Below, in pieces: positions 45,339 to 53,510 of a DNA stretch of 64,000 bases. This stretch comes from JAEZPW01 sp035629075 (GTDB taxonomy: Bacteria; Acidobacteriota; Terriglobia; Terriglobales; Acidobacteriaceae): assembly GCA_035629075.1 (NCBI GenBank), contig DASPIK010000024.1:62001-126000 (forward strand), written 5' to 3'. Below the pieces are notes generated by a model. It was not told the origin of the DNA and did no database searches. It worked only from the letters and a program-made list of their open reading frames with translations. Positions within the stretch are counted from its first letter, which is position 1; each line of letters opens with the position of its first letter. The translations under genes were made by a program, and so were the position numbers.

Positions 45339-45536
45339 ATGGCGCTGGTGTGGCTGGTCGAATGCAAAACCTGCATGCAACGGTTCTCTGTACGAGTGCG
45401 CGAGAACGTGCCCGGTAAAAGCACCGCCGCGCTCGTCCCGGGCACTGACGTCGGTTCATTCGAGTGTCCGCACTGCCACGACTTTCACGACTACAGCACA
45501 GATGACTTCATTCCAGGCGAGGGACGCCTGAGGTAA
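45339..45536 (+). CDS. Small zinc-ribbon protein
   Basis: 65 residues from ATG 45339, with GAGGG about nine bases upstream. Two Cys-x-x-Cys pairs ('VECKTCMQRF' and 'FECPHCHDFH') form a likely zinc ribbon. It is tiny and cytoplasmic. Function unknown; such proteins often bind nucleic acid. It converges with the FAD oxidoreductase gene, 13 bases apart. Confidence 0.65.
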   Translation: MALVWLVECKTCMQRFSVRVRENVPGKSTAALVPGTDVGSFECPHCHDFHDYSTDDFIPGEGRLR

Positions 45537-45549
45537 TTACAGCCTCTGT

Positions 45550-46923
45550 TCATGCGCTCCGAGCCAGTTCAGCACCTCGTGGCACGATGTTCGCATTGTG
45601 ATGGAAGAAGTTCGTAGGATCGTACCTGGTCTTGATCTCGACGAGGCGATCGTAGTTCGCGCCGTAAGCAGCCCTCGCACCTTGAGTTCCCTCAACCTCC
45701 AGCGAGTTCACGTACACTGAGTCGTCCACATGTGAACGCAGAGCTGCATCAAGTTCTCTCGTCCACGCTACATTCGCTTCTGTTTCGCCCGGGTTCGTCC
45801 ATTGCGCAAGGACGTTGACATCGAAGCGATCACCGCGATGGGGAAACGCCGTATCGGCCACCGGCACCCTGGCGGCTGCCCCATGTATGTGCTGAATGAA
45901 GACGAGCGTGTGCGGAGAGAGCTTGCGAGCTGCCGCCTCCACGATGAGACCCAATCCCTCCCCCGTTACGGTCCGGGTCATGTGCGTCTTCCAGTAGTGG
46001 TAATTTCCCTCCGGAAACATCGGGTCGAACATCGCCTGCACCTCGACGTACGGTCTCCACTGAAACGTATCTTCCATCGGCGTTCCGAAATTGCGCAGAG
46101 GCTGCAGGACGCGCTCTGCATCAGCCCGATCGCCGCAATAACAGCCGATCATGCCAACGGCGGGAGTGCCATCAGGAAGCGTCAGCAGACCGACAGCGGT
46201 TGTGAGTTCATCAGTGGTTGTCGGCGCATAATCGAAGAAGAAGGTCAGCACGTCCAGGGCGGCTGAAAACGGGTACACCACGAGGCCCGCAAACACGTTC
46301 TTCACTGGATGGAGCTGATATTCGAACGACGTCACCACGCCAAAGTTTCCGCTGCCGCCGCGAAGCGCCCAATGGAGATCAGGATGCTGTTGTGCGCTTG
46401 CCGCCAGTCGCTGCGCGTGCGCAGTCACAACGTCGAACGATGTGACATTGTCGCAAGCGAGACCGTAGCGTCCATTGAGCCACCCGAGTCCGCCGCCCAG
46501 TGTCAGCCCTGCGATTCCGGTCCTTGTGACGGTGCCCAACGGCGTGGCAAGCCCCAACTCGTGCGTTGCGCGGTCGACCTCGCCCAACCGCAATCCGGCC
46601 TGCGCGCGAAGCCTCTTGCGAACTGGATCGATTTTGATGGCCTTCATGGCCGAAAGGTCGATCATGAGACTTCCGTCGGCGACCGAGTTCCCCGCCGCGC
46701 TGTGTCCGCCTCCGCGAACGGTCACGTCTAAACCTGCGTCTCTCGCGACCTGAATACAGGTCACAACGTCGTCGGCGGACGAACAGCGCGCAATCAACGC
46801 CGGCCGCCGATCAAACATGACGTTGAAGATCTTGCGCTGAGAGTCATAGTCCGTATCAGCCGGCGTCAATAGCTCGCCCCGAAAATGGCGCTTCAACGTT
46901 TCCAGAATTGCGGAAGTAAGCAT
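45550..46923 (-). CDS. FAD-binding oxidoreductase of the BBE (berberine-bridge) type
   Basis: 457 residues. 'DVTVRGGGHSAAGNSVADGS' is the FAD-binding_4 region; the His of GGGHS is the covalent flavin attachment site in many members. 'GLTLGGGLGWLNGRYGLACD' follows, and the C-terminal BBE motif is 'AAYGANYDRLVEIKTRYDPT'. These enzymes oxidise sugars, alkaloids or other alcohols with O2. There is no signal peptide. Substrate unknown. Confidence 0.92.
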   Translation of the reverse strand: MLTSAILETLKRHFRGELLTPADTDYDSQRKIFNVMFDRRPALIARCSSADDVVTCIQVARDAGLDVTVRGGGHSAAGNSVADGSLMIDLSAMKAIKIDPVRKRLRAQAGLRLGEVDRATHELGLATPLGTVTRTGIAGLTLGGGLGWLNGRYGLACDNVTSFDVVTAHAQRLAASAQQHPDLHWALRGGSGNFGVVTSFEYQLHPVKNVFAGLVVYPFSAALDVLTFFFDYAPTTTDELTTAVGLLTLPDGTPAVGMIGCYCGDRADAERVLQPLRNFGTPMEDTFQWRPYVEVQAMFDPMFPEGNYHYWKTHMTRTVTGEGLGLIVEAAARKLSPHTLVFIQHIHGAAARVPVADTAFPHRGDRFDVNVLAQWTNPGETEANVAWTRELDAALRSHVDDSVYVNSLEVEGTQGARAAYGANYDRLVEIKTRYDPTNFFHHNANIVPRGAELARSA

Positions 46924-47209
46924 TGGCGGAAACTCCTCGGTAGGATCCAGGGCGTCGCCCTGATCGCGTCACCAGCAGCGGTCAGCGTGCCGGGACATGG
47001 GTGGGGAGTATAGCGCCTTTGAGAGTGGCTGGTGGGCACGAACGCGTTGCACGTGCCGCCCGGATCGGTTATCGCGTGGTCGGTGATCGGGTTTTTTATG
47101 GACGCTCGCCGGCTGCAACATTCCTCAAGCGCCGTAGGCGGGCAGCTCAGGACTGGCACGGCATTTGCTCAAAGCATAACCGTAACGGTCGCAGTCAAGG
47201 AGACCAACG

Positions 47210-47560
47210 GTGAAATGCCGTAAAAATTACATCCTGGCAATGGCAGTTGCTGCACGCTGGCTGTCAACGGTCGCTATTCCCGCCAGGGCGTTTCAATACG
47301 GCTGCGCCGCCGAGCGCGACGAACGCAATGGCCTCCCATACACGGCAGCGATGCAGTGGCGCAAAGCGGCCGAGCTGTTCCCTCCCGATACGCTAGCTGC
47401 CGAGTATTTCTGGAGCCAGTGGGAACGGGTCATGCAGTTGCCCCGACGACTATCCGGTCCCATTGAGGACTGTCCGAGCCCCGCCCGATTGGAGTTGGTG
47501 ACTTCAGCGCCGCCAACTGCGAAACCGACTGACGAGCTTTCGTTGTCGACTGCGGCGTGA
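47210..47560 (+). CDS. Small exported protein of unknown function
   Basis: 116 residues from GTG 47210, with AAGGAG seven bases upstream. N-terminal Lys/Arg and a hydrophobic stretch (about 8-27, ending ARAFQ) look like a signal peptide. The mature part has two Cys (about 31 and 87) and a TPR-like helix pair. No family recognised. It lies at the left edge of the accessory stretch. Confidence 0.45.
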   Translation: MKCRKNYILAMAVAARWLSTVAIPARAFQYGCAAERDERNGLPYTAAMQWRKAAELFPPDTLAAEYFWSQWERVMQLPRRLSGPIEDCPSPARLELVTSAPPTAKPTDELSLSTAA

Positions 47561-47976
47561 CCTGAGCGCGGGCGCGATCTATCCTCGTTATCAACTCGAC
47601 ATTGCCGACCGCCACCCCCCGCTAAATCAGCCAAATCTTAGGTTTCACAGGACTTAGATCTGAAGATCTATCTGGCCGAAATCTGGTTGAAATCCAGTCC
47701 ACAAGGAGCGGCGGCATCTCGTCAACTTTACCCATGAGACAACAGCCGCGGCTGCGATTGTAAAAGAACGCGGGCGTGCGAACAGACGTCGGTCGCCCTC
47801 GATGGAGTGACTGTAGCAGGCATTAGCTCAAAGCCAACAAGAGGCCTAGGAAATTTACGAAATCGGAACAAGTGAATCGCGACAAAGAGATTCGGTACAG
47901 GTGGCGTGAACACACCCACATCTGCCGAAACCGGGCAGATATGGGCACCCGGCTAGTCAACTCATTCTCGCAGCTC
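47561..47976. other. Intergenic stretch before the repeat/GIY-YIG segment, no gene seen
   Basis: About 415 bases with no credible gene. It holds GAGATTCGGTACAGGTGGCG-type sequence at 47887-47909, repeated with one base inserted at 48837-48860. The two copies lie outside the palindromic repeats, as direct repeats. Confidence 0.5.
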
Positions 47977-48133
47977 CGTCATCCCGACCGGAGCCACGCT
48001 TCGCAGCGCGGCTAAGTGGAGGGACCTGCATTTCTGCTCAAATCGGCATGGGTGGTGGCGCATACGAAGTCAAATGCAGGTCCCTCCACTCCGTCCTGCC
48101 GAAACCCGCGGCACGACTCCGGTCGGGATGACG
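47977..48133. repeat. Palindromic ~155-bp repeat, copy A
   Basis: Outer arms CGTCATCCCGACCGGAG and the complementary CTCCGGTCGGGATGACG; inner arms AGTGGAGGGACCTGCATTT and its exact complement. The centre is about 40 bases. A near-identical copy lies at 48591-48742. The two lie either side of the GIY-YIG gene at 48244-48525. It can fold into a long hairpin on either strand. Confidence 0.92.
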
Positions 48134-48243
48134 ACATTTTGCAGGTGGATGGTGTTGCAGTTGCGCAGCGTATTTGTTCTGGTTTTGGGAATTTCGTGCG
48201 AGCTAGGAGAGATGGGCTTTCTGGCGCCCTTACACTGCATTAA

Positions 48244-48525
48244 ATGAACGCCATCTACATCGTCGCAAGCCGGACACGAAGGCTGTACATTGGCGTGACC
48301 AGCAATCTGAACAGGCGCGTTTGGCAGCACAAGACGAAAGCGTTCGACGGGTTCACGTCGCAGTACAACATCGATCGGCTCGTCTACTTCGAGAACTACG
48401 ACGACATGCGCGTGGCAATCAACCGGGAGAAGCAGTTGAAGCGTTGGCGGCGCGACAAGAAACTCGCACTGATCGAACGCCTGAACCCGTGCTGGATTGA
48501 CTTGGCTGAAGATTGGTACCAGTGA
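48244..48525 (+). CDS. GIY-YIG nuclease family protein
   Basis: 93 residues: a single GIY-YIG domain. 'MNAIYIVASRTRRLYIGVTS' carries the two motif strands (here Ile-Tyr-Ile and Tyr-Ile-Gly), followed by Arg in 'NLNRRVWQHK' and Glu in 'AINREKQLKRWRRDKK', the family's conserved catalytic Arg and metal-binding Glu. It matches the short YhbQ/UPF0213-type form. No methylase, integrase or other partner lies beside it. It sits between the two copies of the palindromic repeat (110 bases from A, 65 from B), so it may act on those hairpins; this is inference. Confidence 0.9.
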   Translation: MNAIYIVASRTRRLYIGVTSNLNRRVWQHKTKAFDGFTSQYNIDRLVYFENYDDMRVAINREKQLKRWRRDKKLALIERLNPCWIDLAEDWYQ

Positions 48526-48590
48526 GCGTGTCTCAATCCCACCGCTCACGTCCTCTCGCTCTCACCCCAGCAACTCGCTCTCATGAGCTT

Positions 48591-48742
48591 CGTCATCCCG
48601 ACCGGAGCCGCGCTTCGCGGCGAAGTGGAGGGACCTGCATTTCTGCGCGCATCGGCACGCTCGTGGCGCAGGCAAAAGTCAAATGCAGGTCCCTCCACTA
48701 CGTCATGCCGAACACCGCGGCATGACTCCGGTCGGAATGACG
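48591..48742. repeat. Palindromic ~152-bp repeat, copy B
   Basis: Same arms as copy A, in the same overall order: CGTCATCCCGACCGGAG at the left, AGTGGAGGGACCTGCATTT, a ~40-base centre, the complementary inner arm, and an outer arm with a one-base change (CTCCGGTCGGAATGACG). The centre differs more than the arms, as expected if the arms are under selection or the copies are mobile. Confidence 0.92.
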
Positions 48743-48871
48743 GAATTTGTGGTGAATGGAAATCTCAATCTTGAGCCTTGCCGAGATCATGTTGACCAGC
48801 AATCCCGTCCGCCAGGACCTGAACCCGGAGACGAAGGAGATTCGGTACAGGGTGGCGTGAGGTTTTACGAA
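48743..48871. other. Remnant-like short reading frame next to copy B
   Basis: From 48759 a frame reads MEISILSLAEIMLTSNPVRQ and ends in Glu-Ile-Arg-Tyr-Arg-Val-Ala-stop. The same end, Glu-Ile-Arg-Tyr-Arg, occurs in a coding-like frame at 47887-47909. This suggests the tail of an older gene that was duplicated or split around the repeats; nothing more can be said from the sequence. Confidence 0.3.
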
Positions 48872-49384
48872 TTATCGTGGATCGCTGTTCGAAGTTGCAC
48901 GTTCAGCTTTCGACAAAAACTTGTATCGGTAATGTGAATACGTAATCGAGTTCAACGTCGAGGATAGGGACGCAAGCAGTGCCCAAGAGCTCAAAAACCC
49001 AAAGCTAATCAAAAGCCAGCGGCTCTGGGCGGCAGCAGAATCGACCGCCATTGCAGAACTGTAGCTGTAGAGGACGATGGAGAGGACCAATCCGGCAAAG
49101 AGAAGCAGAAGAGTAAACCTGAAAGTCTGAATTATGACGCCATAGTGTCCTTCCTCATGTAAGTACTTTACGAACACATCATCCCCGGAAGACATGATGA
49201 TCGCTAGTGAGGCGAAGAACACGGCAAAGACGATCGAAAGCACTGATATTCCGGCTGAATAGATATCCTTTGCGACCACAGCCAAAACAGTCGGATGGAG
49301 CATGAACCGTAAAGCCACACCGGTAATGACCGCACCGCAGAAATCCCACGAATAGAAGATCGCGTATAGCGCTTTTCGGTTCAT
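48872..49384 (-). CDS. Four-helix membrane protein of a two-gene cassette
   Basis: 170 residues. Four hydrophobic segments are visible (about 9-28, 42-66, 82-107 and 124-143), and the C-terminal tail is polar. The start ATG overlaps the stop of the upstream gene by four bases, so the two are translationally coupled. Base composition is lower in GC than the flanking genes, which suggests transfer. The size and four-helix plan recall RexB of lambda, an ion-channel protein of abortive infection; there is no clear sequence match. No other family recognised. Confidence 0.75.
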   Translation of the reverse strand: MNRKALYAIFYSWDFCGAVITGVALRFMLHPTVLAVVAKDIYSAGISVLSIVFAVFFASLAIIMSSGDDVFVKYLHEEGHYGVIIQTFRFTLLLLFAGLVLSIVLYSYSSAMAVDSAAAQSRWLLISFGFLSSWALLASLSSTLNSITYSHYRYKFLSKAERATSNSDPR

Positions 49385-50223
49385 TGTAAGAAACGCGACG
49401 TGATTCGTCGTATAGCCGCCGCAAGTTGCTCAAGGACTTGTTCGGGCGGTGTGTCGTCATCGAGACCAAATGCCGTTTCCGGTCGGTCTTTAGTGCTGAT
49501 GGTTACCGTATCCCCATCTTTTTCGGCCGTTACGTCAGCTTTACCGTAACCATCTTCGGCCATCGTTATACGGCTTGCAATCGGTGATTTCTCGGTAACG
49601 TTAAGACCTCCCCTTTCCGCCTTTGCAAAGTGGTGCTCTTGATAGGTCGCCGAATTAGTCTCTTTCATGTACTCATCGATAGGCTGCCAGACAGGATTCA
49701 AGTTCGGATTAGAAGGATGGAGGTATACAGATACCCTTGTTATTCGGCCTAGTTTCTTTATCTCGTCAAGGATGCGGTAGCGAGAATTGATAGATTCGAT
49801 TTCCGCGTCTATGAAGAAGTTGCCGTGGGCGCGCTGGAACAATTGCACAAAAGTAGCGGTGAATACTTCGCGATCGATTTCACCCGCGACAGGATGGTAT
49901 GCCAGCAATCCAGACTTGACGTTCAGAAAGAATCGCGCCTTCGCCGAAACAAGATCTCGAATCGTTTGTTTGTCCAGGGTATGGGTCGCCCTATTCGCGA
50001 TTTCTTCTTCACTTTGTGGTTTGAACTTGACGAGGTATCCATGCATGTATACATCGGAGCCCACCATGAGTTCGTTCACTTCAAAGAATTCCCACACGAC
50101 TCCATATCTCTGAATAAAAACACCCGGTCTCAACCCTTCCGTCAAAAGAACACGCTTTTCGGGGTACTCCCTAACAGGGATGATGTTGAGCCGCCCGAAG
50201 TAGTAACGGACTCTCCTTGGCAT
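49381..50223 (-). CDS. Soluble protein of unknown function, first gene of the cassette
   Basis: 280 residues, no signal peptide or membrane segment. Early part is beta-rich ('RVRYYFGRLNIIPVREYPEK', 'MHGYLVKFKPQSEEEIANRA'), the middle has 'AYHPVAGEIDREVFTATFVQ' and 'LGRITRVSVYLHPSNPNLNP', and the last third has 'DGYGKADVTAEKDGDTVTIS'. RexA of lambda is also about 279 residues with a comparable late region (beta strands, then a Lys/Asp-rich stretch), but this is resemblance of plan, not proven homology. It stands just downstream of gyrA, after that gene's terminator, and is read first in the cassette. Confidence 0.75.
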   Translation of the reverse strand: MPRRVRYYFGRLNIIPVREYPEKRVLLTEGLRPGVFIQRYGVVWEFFEVNELMVGSDVYMHGYLVKFKPQSEEEIANRATHTLDKQTIRDLVSAKARFFLNVKSGLLAYHPVAGEIDREVFTATFVQLFQRAHGNFFIDAEIESINSRYRILDEIKKLGRITRVSVYLHPSNPNLNPVWQPIDEYMKETNSATYQEHHFAKAERGGLNVTEKSPIASRITMAEDGYGKADVTAEKDGDTVTISTKDRPETAFGLDDDTPPEQVLEQLAAAIRRITSRFLQ

Positions 50224-50286
50224 TGATCTCCTCGGATTAGAAACGGCGAAAGCATAACAAGTGAGTAGCTCATTGTGAACAGAAAA

Positions 50287-50312
50287 GCAAAGCCCTGCGT
50301 TTCCGCAGGGCT
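50287..50312 (-). terminator. Intrinsic terminator of gyrA
   Basis: On the minus strand AGCCCTGCG, a GAAA loop and CGCAGGGCT are followed by TTGCTTTTC. A 9-bp stem, a stable tetraloop and a T-rich tail make this a strong rho-independent terminator, 60-90 bases after the gyrA stop. Confidence 0.92.
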
Positions 50313-50373
50313 CACTTTCACTCGTGAGGCGACCTTCGCGGCACGGCTGAGCCGCGCCGTTCCCAAGATCGCT

Positions 50374-53049
50374 CTACTGAATCAGACTCCCGTTGTCCTC
50401 TTCCTTCTCCTCCTCTGGTATCACCACGGCGGCGGCTACCTTGTCGCCGGGTTCGAGTTGGAGCAGGCGGACACCTTGGGTTGAGCGGCCGCACTGGCGG
50501 ATCTGGTCTGTGCCGGTGCGGATGATCTTGCCGTAGTGGCTGATCAGCATGGCTTCACTGGCGTCGGTGACGAGCATGATCGATACGACTTTGCCGTTGC
50601 GCTCGGTGGTCTTGATGTTGATGACGCCCTTGCCGCCGCGCGATTGCAGACGGTATTCGTCAACCGGAGTGCGCTTGCCGTAGCCGTTCTCGGTGACGCT
50701 GAGGATCTTGTCGGCGATTGGCTTTTCGCCTTCGCCGTTCTCACCGTTCTTGCCATTCTTGCGAGAGTTGGCCTTGGCTTCGGCGACTGAAGGCGGCTTT
50801 TCAGCGCGTTTGGGTGTGACGGCCATGCCAACGATGTAGTCGCCCTTATCGAGTTGCATGCCGCGGACGCCTCCGGCGTTGCGTCCCATCGGGCGTACGC
50901 CACCGCCTCCCTCTTCGTATTTCTCTTCGAAGCGAATGGACATGCCATCGTGCGAGGCCAGGAAGATGATGTCGTCGCCGGTGGTGATGGCAGCCGAGAC
51001 CAGTTCGTCGCCTTTGTCGAGATTGATGGCGATGATGCCGCGCGACATCACGTTGGAGAAGTCGGTGAGCGGCGTCTTCTTGACCGTGCCGTTGCGGGTG
51101 GCGAAGAAGATGTAGCGGTTCTCTTCGTTGAGGTCGCGGACGGCAAGCATGGCGCGTGCGGTTTCGCCTGGTTGCAGGGCGACCAGGTTGCCGATGTGCT
51201 TGCCCTTGCCGGCGGCGGCGATGTCCGGGATCTCGTATACCTTGAGCCAGTAGACGCGGCCGGTGTTGGTGAAGATGAGGATGTAGTCGTGCGTCGAGGC
51301 CATGTAGAGGTGCTCGACGAAATCCTCGTCGCGCGTGCTCATGCCCTTGCGTCCGGTGCCGCCACGACGCTGCGAGCGGTAGGTGCTGATCGGCGTGCGC
51401 TTCAGGTAGCCGCTGTGGCTGACCGTGACTGCCACCTGCTCGTCGGCAATGAGGTCTTCGAGCGAAAGCTCGGCGCCTTCATCAACGATCTGCGTGCGGC
51501 GGGCATCGCCGTACTGCTTCCTGATCTCTTCCAGTTCGCTGACGATGACGCGACGCAGTTTCTTGTCCGAGTTAAGAATTGACTCGTACTCGGCGATGCG
51601 GTCGCGAATGTCCTTCAACTCGTTGACAATTTCGTCAATCGACAACCGCGTCAGCCGATGCAACTGCAACTCGAGGATCGCGTCTGCCTGCTTGGTCGTG
51701 AACGGCTTTTCCGGATTGACGGCCGGGCGGTTGCCAGTGACGTTGATGTCGATCTTGCGGCCCGCGAAGTAAGCGACCAGGTTCTCGCGAGCGTCGCTGC
51801 GATTGGCGCTGGCACGGATGATCTTGATTACGTTGTCGAGATGGTCGAGCGCGAGCTGATAGCCTTCGAGGATGTGCTCGCGGTCACGCGCCTTCTGCAA
51901 CAGGTAGGCGGTGCGCCTGCGAACGACGTCCATGCGATGGTCGACGAAGCGCGTGATGGCTTCAACCAGGCCCATCTCGCGCGGCTGGCCGTTGGCGACG
52001 GCCAGGAAGATCATGCTGAACGACTCTTGCATCTGCGTGTGCTTGTAGAGCTGGTTCAGGACGATCTCGGGCTGCGCGCCGCGCTTGAGTTCGATCATGA
52101 TGCGCATGCCGTCTCGGTCGGATTCGTCGCGCAGGTCGGAGATGTCGTCAATGACCTTGTCGTTGACCAGTTCGGCCATGCGCTTGATGAGCGTAGCCTT
52201 GTTGACCTGGTACGGGATCTCAGTCACGACCAGAGCCTGGCGACCGCCGTTGATGTTCTCGGTGGCGACGCGTGCTCGCATGATGAAGCGCCCGCGACCG
52301 GTGCGATAGGCTTCGCGAATTCCCTTCTTGCCGTAAATGAACCCGGCTGTCGGGAAGTCGGGACCCTGGACGTCTTTGAGCAGGTCGTCGAGCGTGGCCT
52401 GCGGATTGTTCACGATAGTGATGCAGGCGTTAACGATCTCCGTAAGGTTGTGCGGCGGAATGTTTGTCGCCATGCCGACGGCGATGCCGTTCGCACCGTT
52501 GACAATGAGGTTCGGGATCTTGGTCGGAAGCACGAGCGGCTCGACCGTGGTGTCGTCGAAGTTGGCGGCGAAATCGACCGTGTCCTTGTCGATGTCGGCC
52601 AGCAATTCTTCGGCAATCGCGGTCATGCGCGCTTCGGTGTAACGATAGGCCGCCGGCGGGTCGCCATCGACCGAGCCGAAGTTACCCTGGCCATCAACCA
52701 GCGGATAGCGCAGCGAGAACGGCTGGGCCATGCGAACGAGCGCGTCGTAAACGGAGCTGTCGCCATGCGGGTGATACTTGCCGAGACATTCGCCGACGAC
52801 CTTGGCGCACTTCACATGCTTCTTGTTGTGCAGCAGTCCCATGTCGTGCATGGCGTAGAGAATGCGCCGGTGCACGGGCTTGAGGCCGTCACGGATGTCG
52901 GGGAGAGCGCGGCCGATGATGACCGACATGGCGTAGTCCAAGTAGGACCGCCGCATCTCCTCTTCAATATTGATGGGCTGCAAGTTTCCGCCCTGGCCGT
53001 CACCGCCGGGCGGAGGATTCAACGGAAGCTGGTTGTTGTCGTCAGGCAT
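50374..53049 (-). CDS. gyrA: DNA gyrase subunit A
   Basis: 891 residues. The breakage-reunion subunit of gyrase. 'MRRSYLDYAMSVIIGRALPD', 'GLKPVHRRILYAMHDMGLLH', 'GECLGKYHPHGDSSVYDALV' (quinolone-region Ser/Asp: His-Gly-Asp-Ser-Ser) and 'RYTEARMTAIAEELLADID' with the catalytic Tyr before Thr-Glu are present. The C-terminal pinwheel starts at the GyrA box 'SQRRGGTGRKGMSTRDEDF', which marks true gyrase rather than ParC. An insertion of about 30 Lys/Asn/Gly-rich residues lies in the pinwheel near 'KANSRKNGKNGENGEGEK'. gyrB is not adjacent. Confidence 0.97.
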   Translation of the reverse strand: MPDDNNQLPLNPPPGGDGQGGNLQPINIEEEMRRSYLDYAMSVIIGRALPDIRDGLKPVHRRILYAMHDMGLLHNKKHVKCAKVVGECLGKYHPHGDSSVYDALVRMAQPFSLRYPLVDGQGNFGSVDGDPPAAYRYTEARMTAIAEELLADIDKDTVDFAANFDDTTVEPLVLPTKIPNLIVNGANGIAVGMATNIPPHNLTEIVNACITIVNNPQATLDDLLKDVQGPDFPTAGFIYGKKGIREAYRTGRGRFIMRARVATENINGGRQALVVTEIPYQVNKATLIKRMAELVNDKVIDDISDLRDESDRDGMRIMIELKRGAQPEIVLNQLYKHTQMQESFSMIFLAVANGQPREMGLVEAITRFVDHRMDVVRRRTAYLLQKARDREHILEGYQLALDHLDNVIKIIRASANRSDARENLVAYFAGRKIDINVTGNRPAVNPEKPFTTKQADAILELQLHRLTRLSIDEIVNELKDIRDRIAEYESILNSDKKLRRVIVSELEEIRKQYGDARRTQIVDEGAELSLEDLIADEQVAVTVSHSGYLKRTPISTYRSQRRGGTGRKGMSTRDEDFVEHLYMASTHDYILIFTNTGRVYWLKVYEIPDIAAAGKGKHIGNLVALQPGETARAMLAVRDLNEENRYIFFATRNGTVKKTPLTDFSNVMSRGIIAINLDKGDELVSAAITTGDDIIFLASHDGMSIRFEEKYEEGGGGVRPMGRNAGGVRGMQLDKGDYIVGMAVTPKRAEKPPSVAEAKANSRKNGKNGENGEGEKPIADKILSVTENGYGKRTPVDEYRLQSRGGKGVINIKTTERNGKVVSIMLVTDASEAMLISHYGKIIRTGTDQIRQCGRSTQGVRLLQLEPGDKVAAAVVIPEEEKEEDNGSLIQ

Positions 53050-53510
53050 AAAGAAATTCGTCGGTCGTCAAATCGTTGGTTGAAAACAACCGTCAGCCAT
53101 CAGCTTTCAGCCATCAGTTGTTCCCAAGTTCTACTGCGCAAGTTGCCGTTGCACCGCACGCAAGTCGTGCGTACGAAGGGCCGTTCTGGAGCCGCTCTGA
53201 ATCCGCTATAACTCACTGCATTTACAGGAATTTAGGAACAGGAAGAGCACTCGACATTATAGCACGCGAGAGGTTCGAGGCGGAGCCTTGCGTAGGGTCG
53301 CAAACGTAACAATCTAGGCATGTTACCAAAGGACTAAGGTGAAGCAGGCGGGCAGCCTTGGCCTGCATACGTGCGTCTGACAGTGTTGTTCTTGCGCCGG
53401 AGGTGATTGGCGTTGAGACCTGAGGTTCGGCGGCGGAAGTAACAGGCTGCAAAACAGGAACTCTGGTGTACAATCCGCGAAATAGTTTGATGTTTTCAGA
53501 GGGCTCCGTA
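53050..53510. other. 460-base divergent region upstream of gyrA
   Basis: No gene seen. It contains two copies of TCAGCCATCAG (53093-53103 and 53107-53117) as a direct repeat with a three-base spacer, and GC-rich patches. It should hold the gyrA promoter (minus) and the promoter of the gene at 53511 (plus), but none was clear. Confidence 0.5.

Noticed and set aside
45550..46923. FAD oxidoreductase as a secreted berberine-bridge enzyme
   Set aside because: No signal peptide is present, so the protein is probably cytoplasmic; only the family call is kept.
47041..47209. tRNA or regulatory RNA before the gene at 47210
   Set aside because: No cloverleaf or T-loop consensus and no stable hairpin with known motif was seen.
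53093..53117. DnaA boxes or origin near gyrA
   Set aside because: The two TCAGCCATCAG copies do not match the DnaA box TTATCCACA, and no dnaA, dnaN or AT-rich unwinding region is in the window.
51658..53211. Long plus-strand frame opposite gyrA
   Set aside because: Antisense shadow of a strongly conserved gene with high third-position GC; no start or ribosome site.
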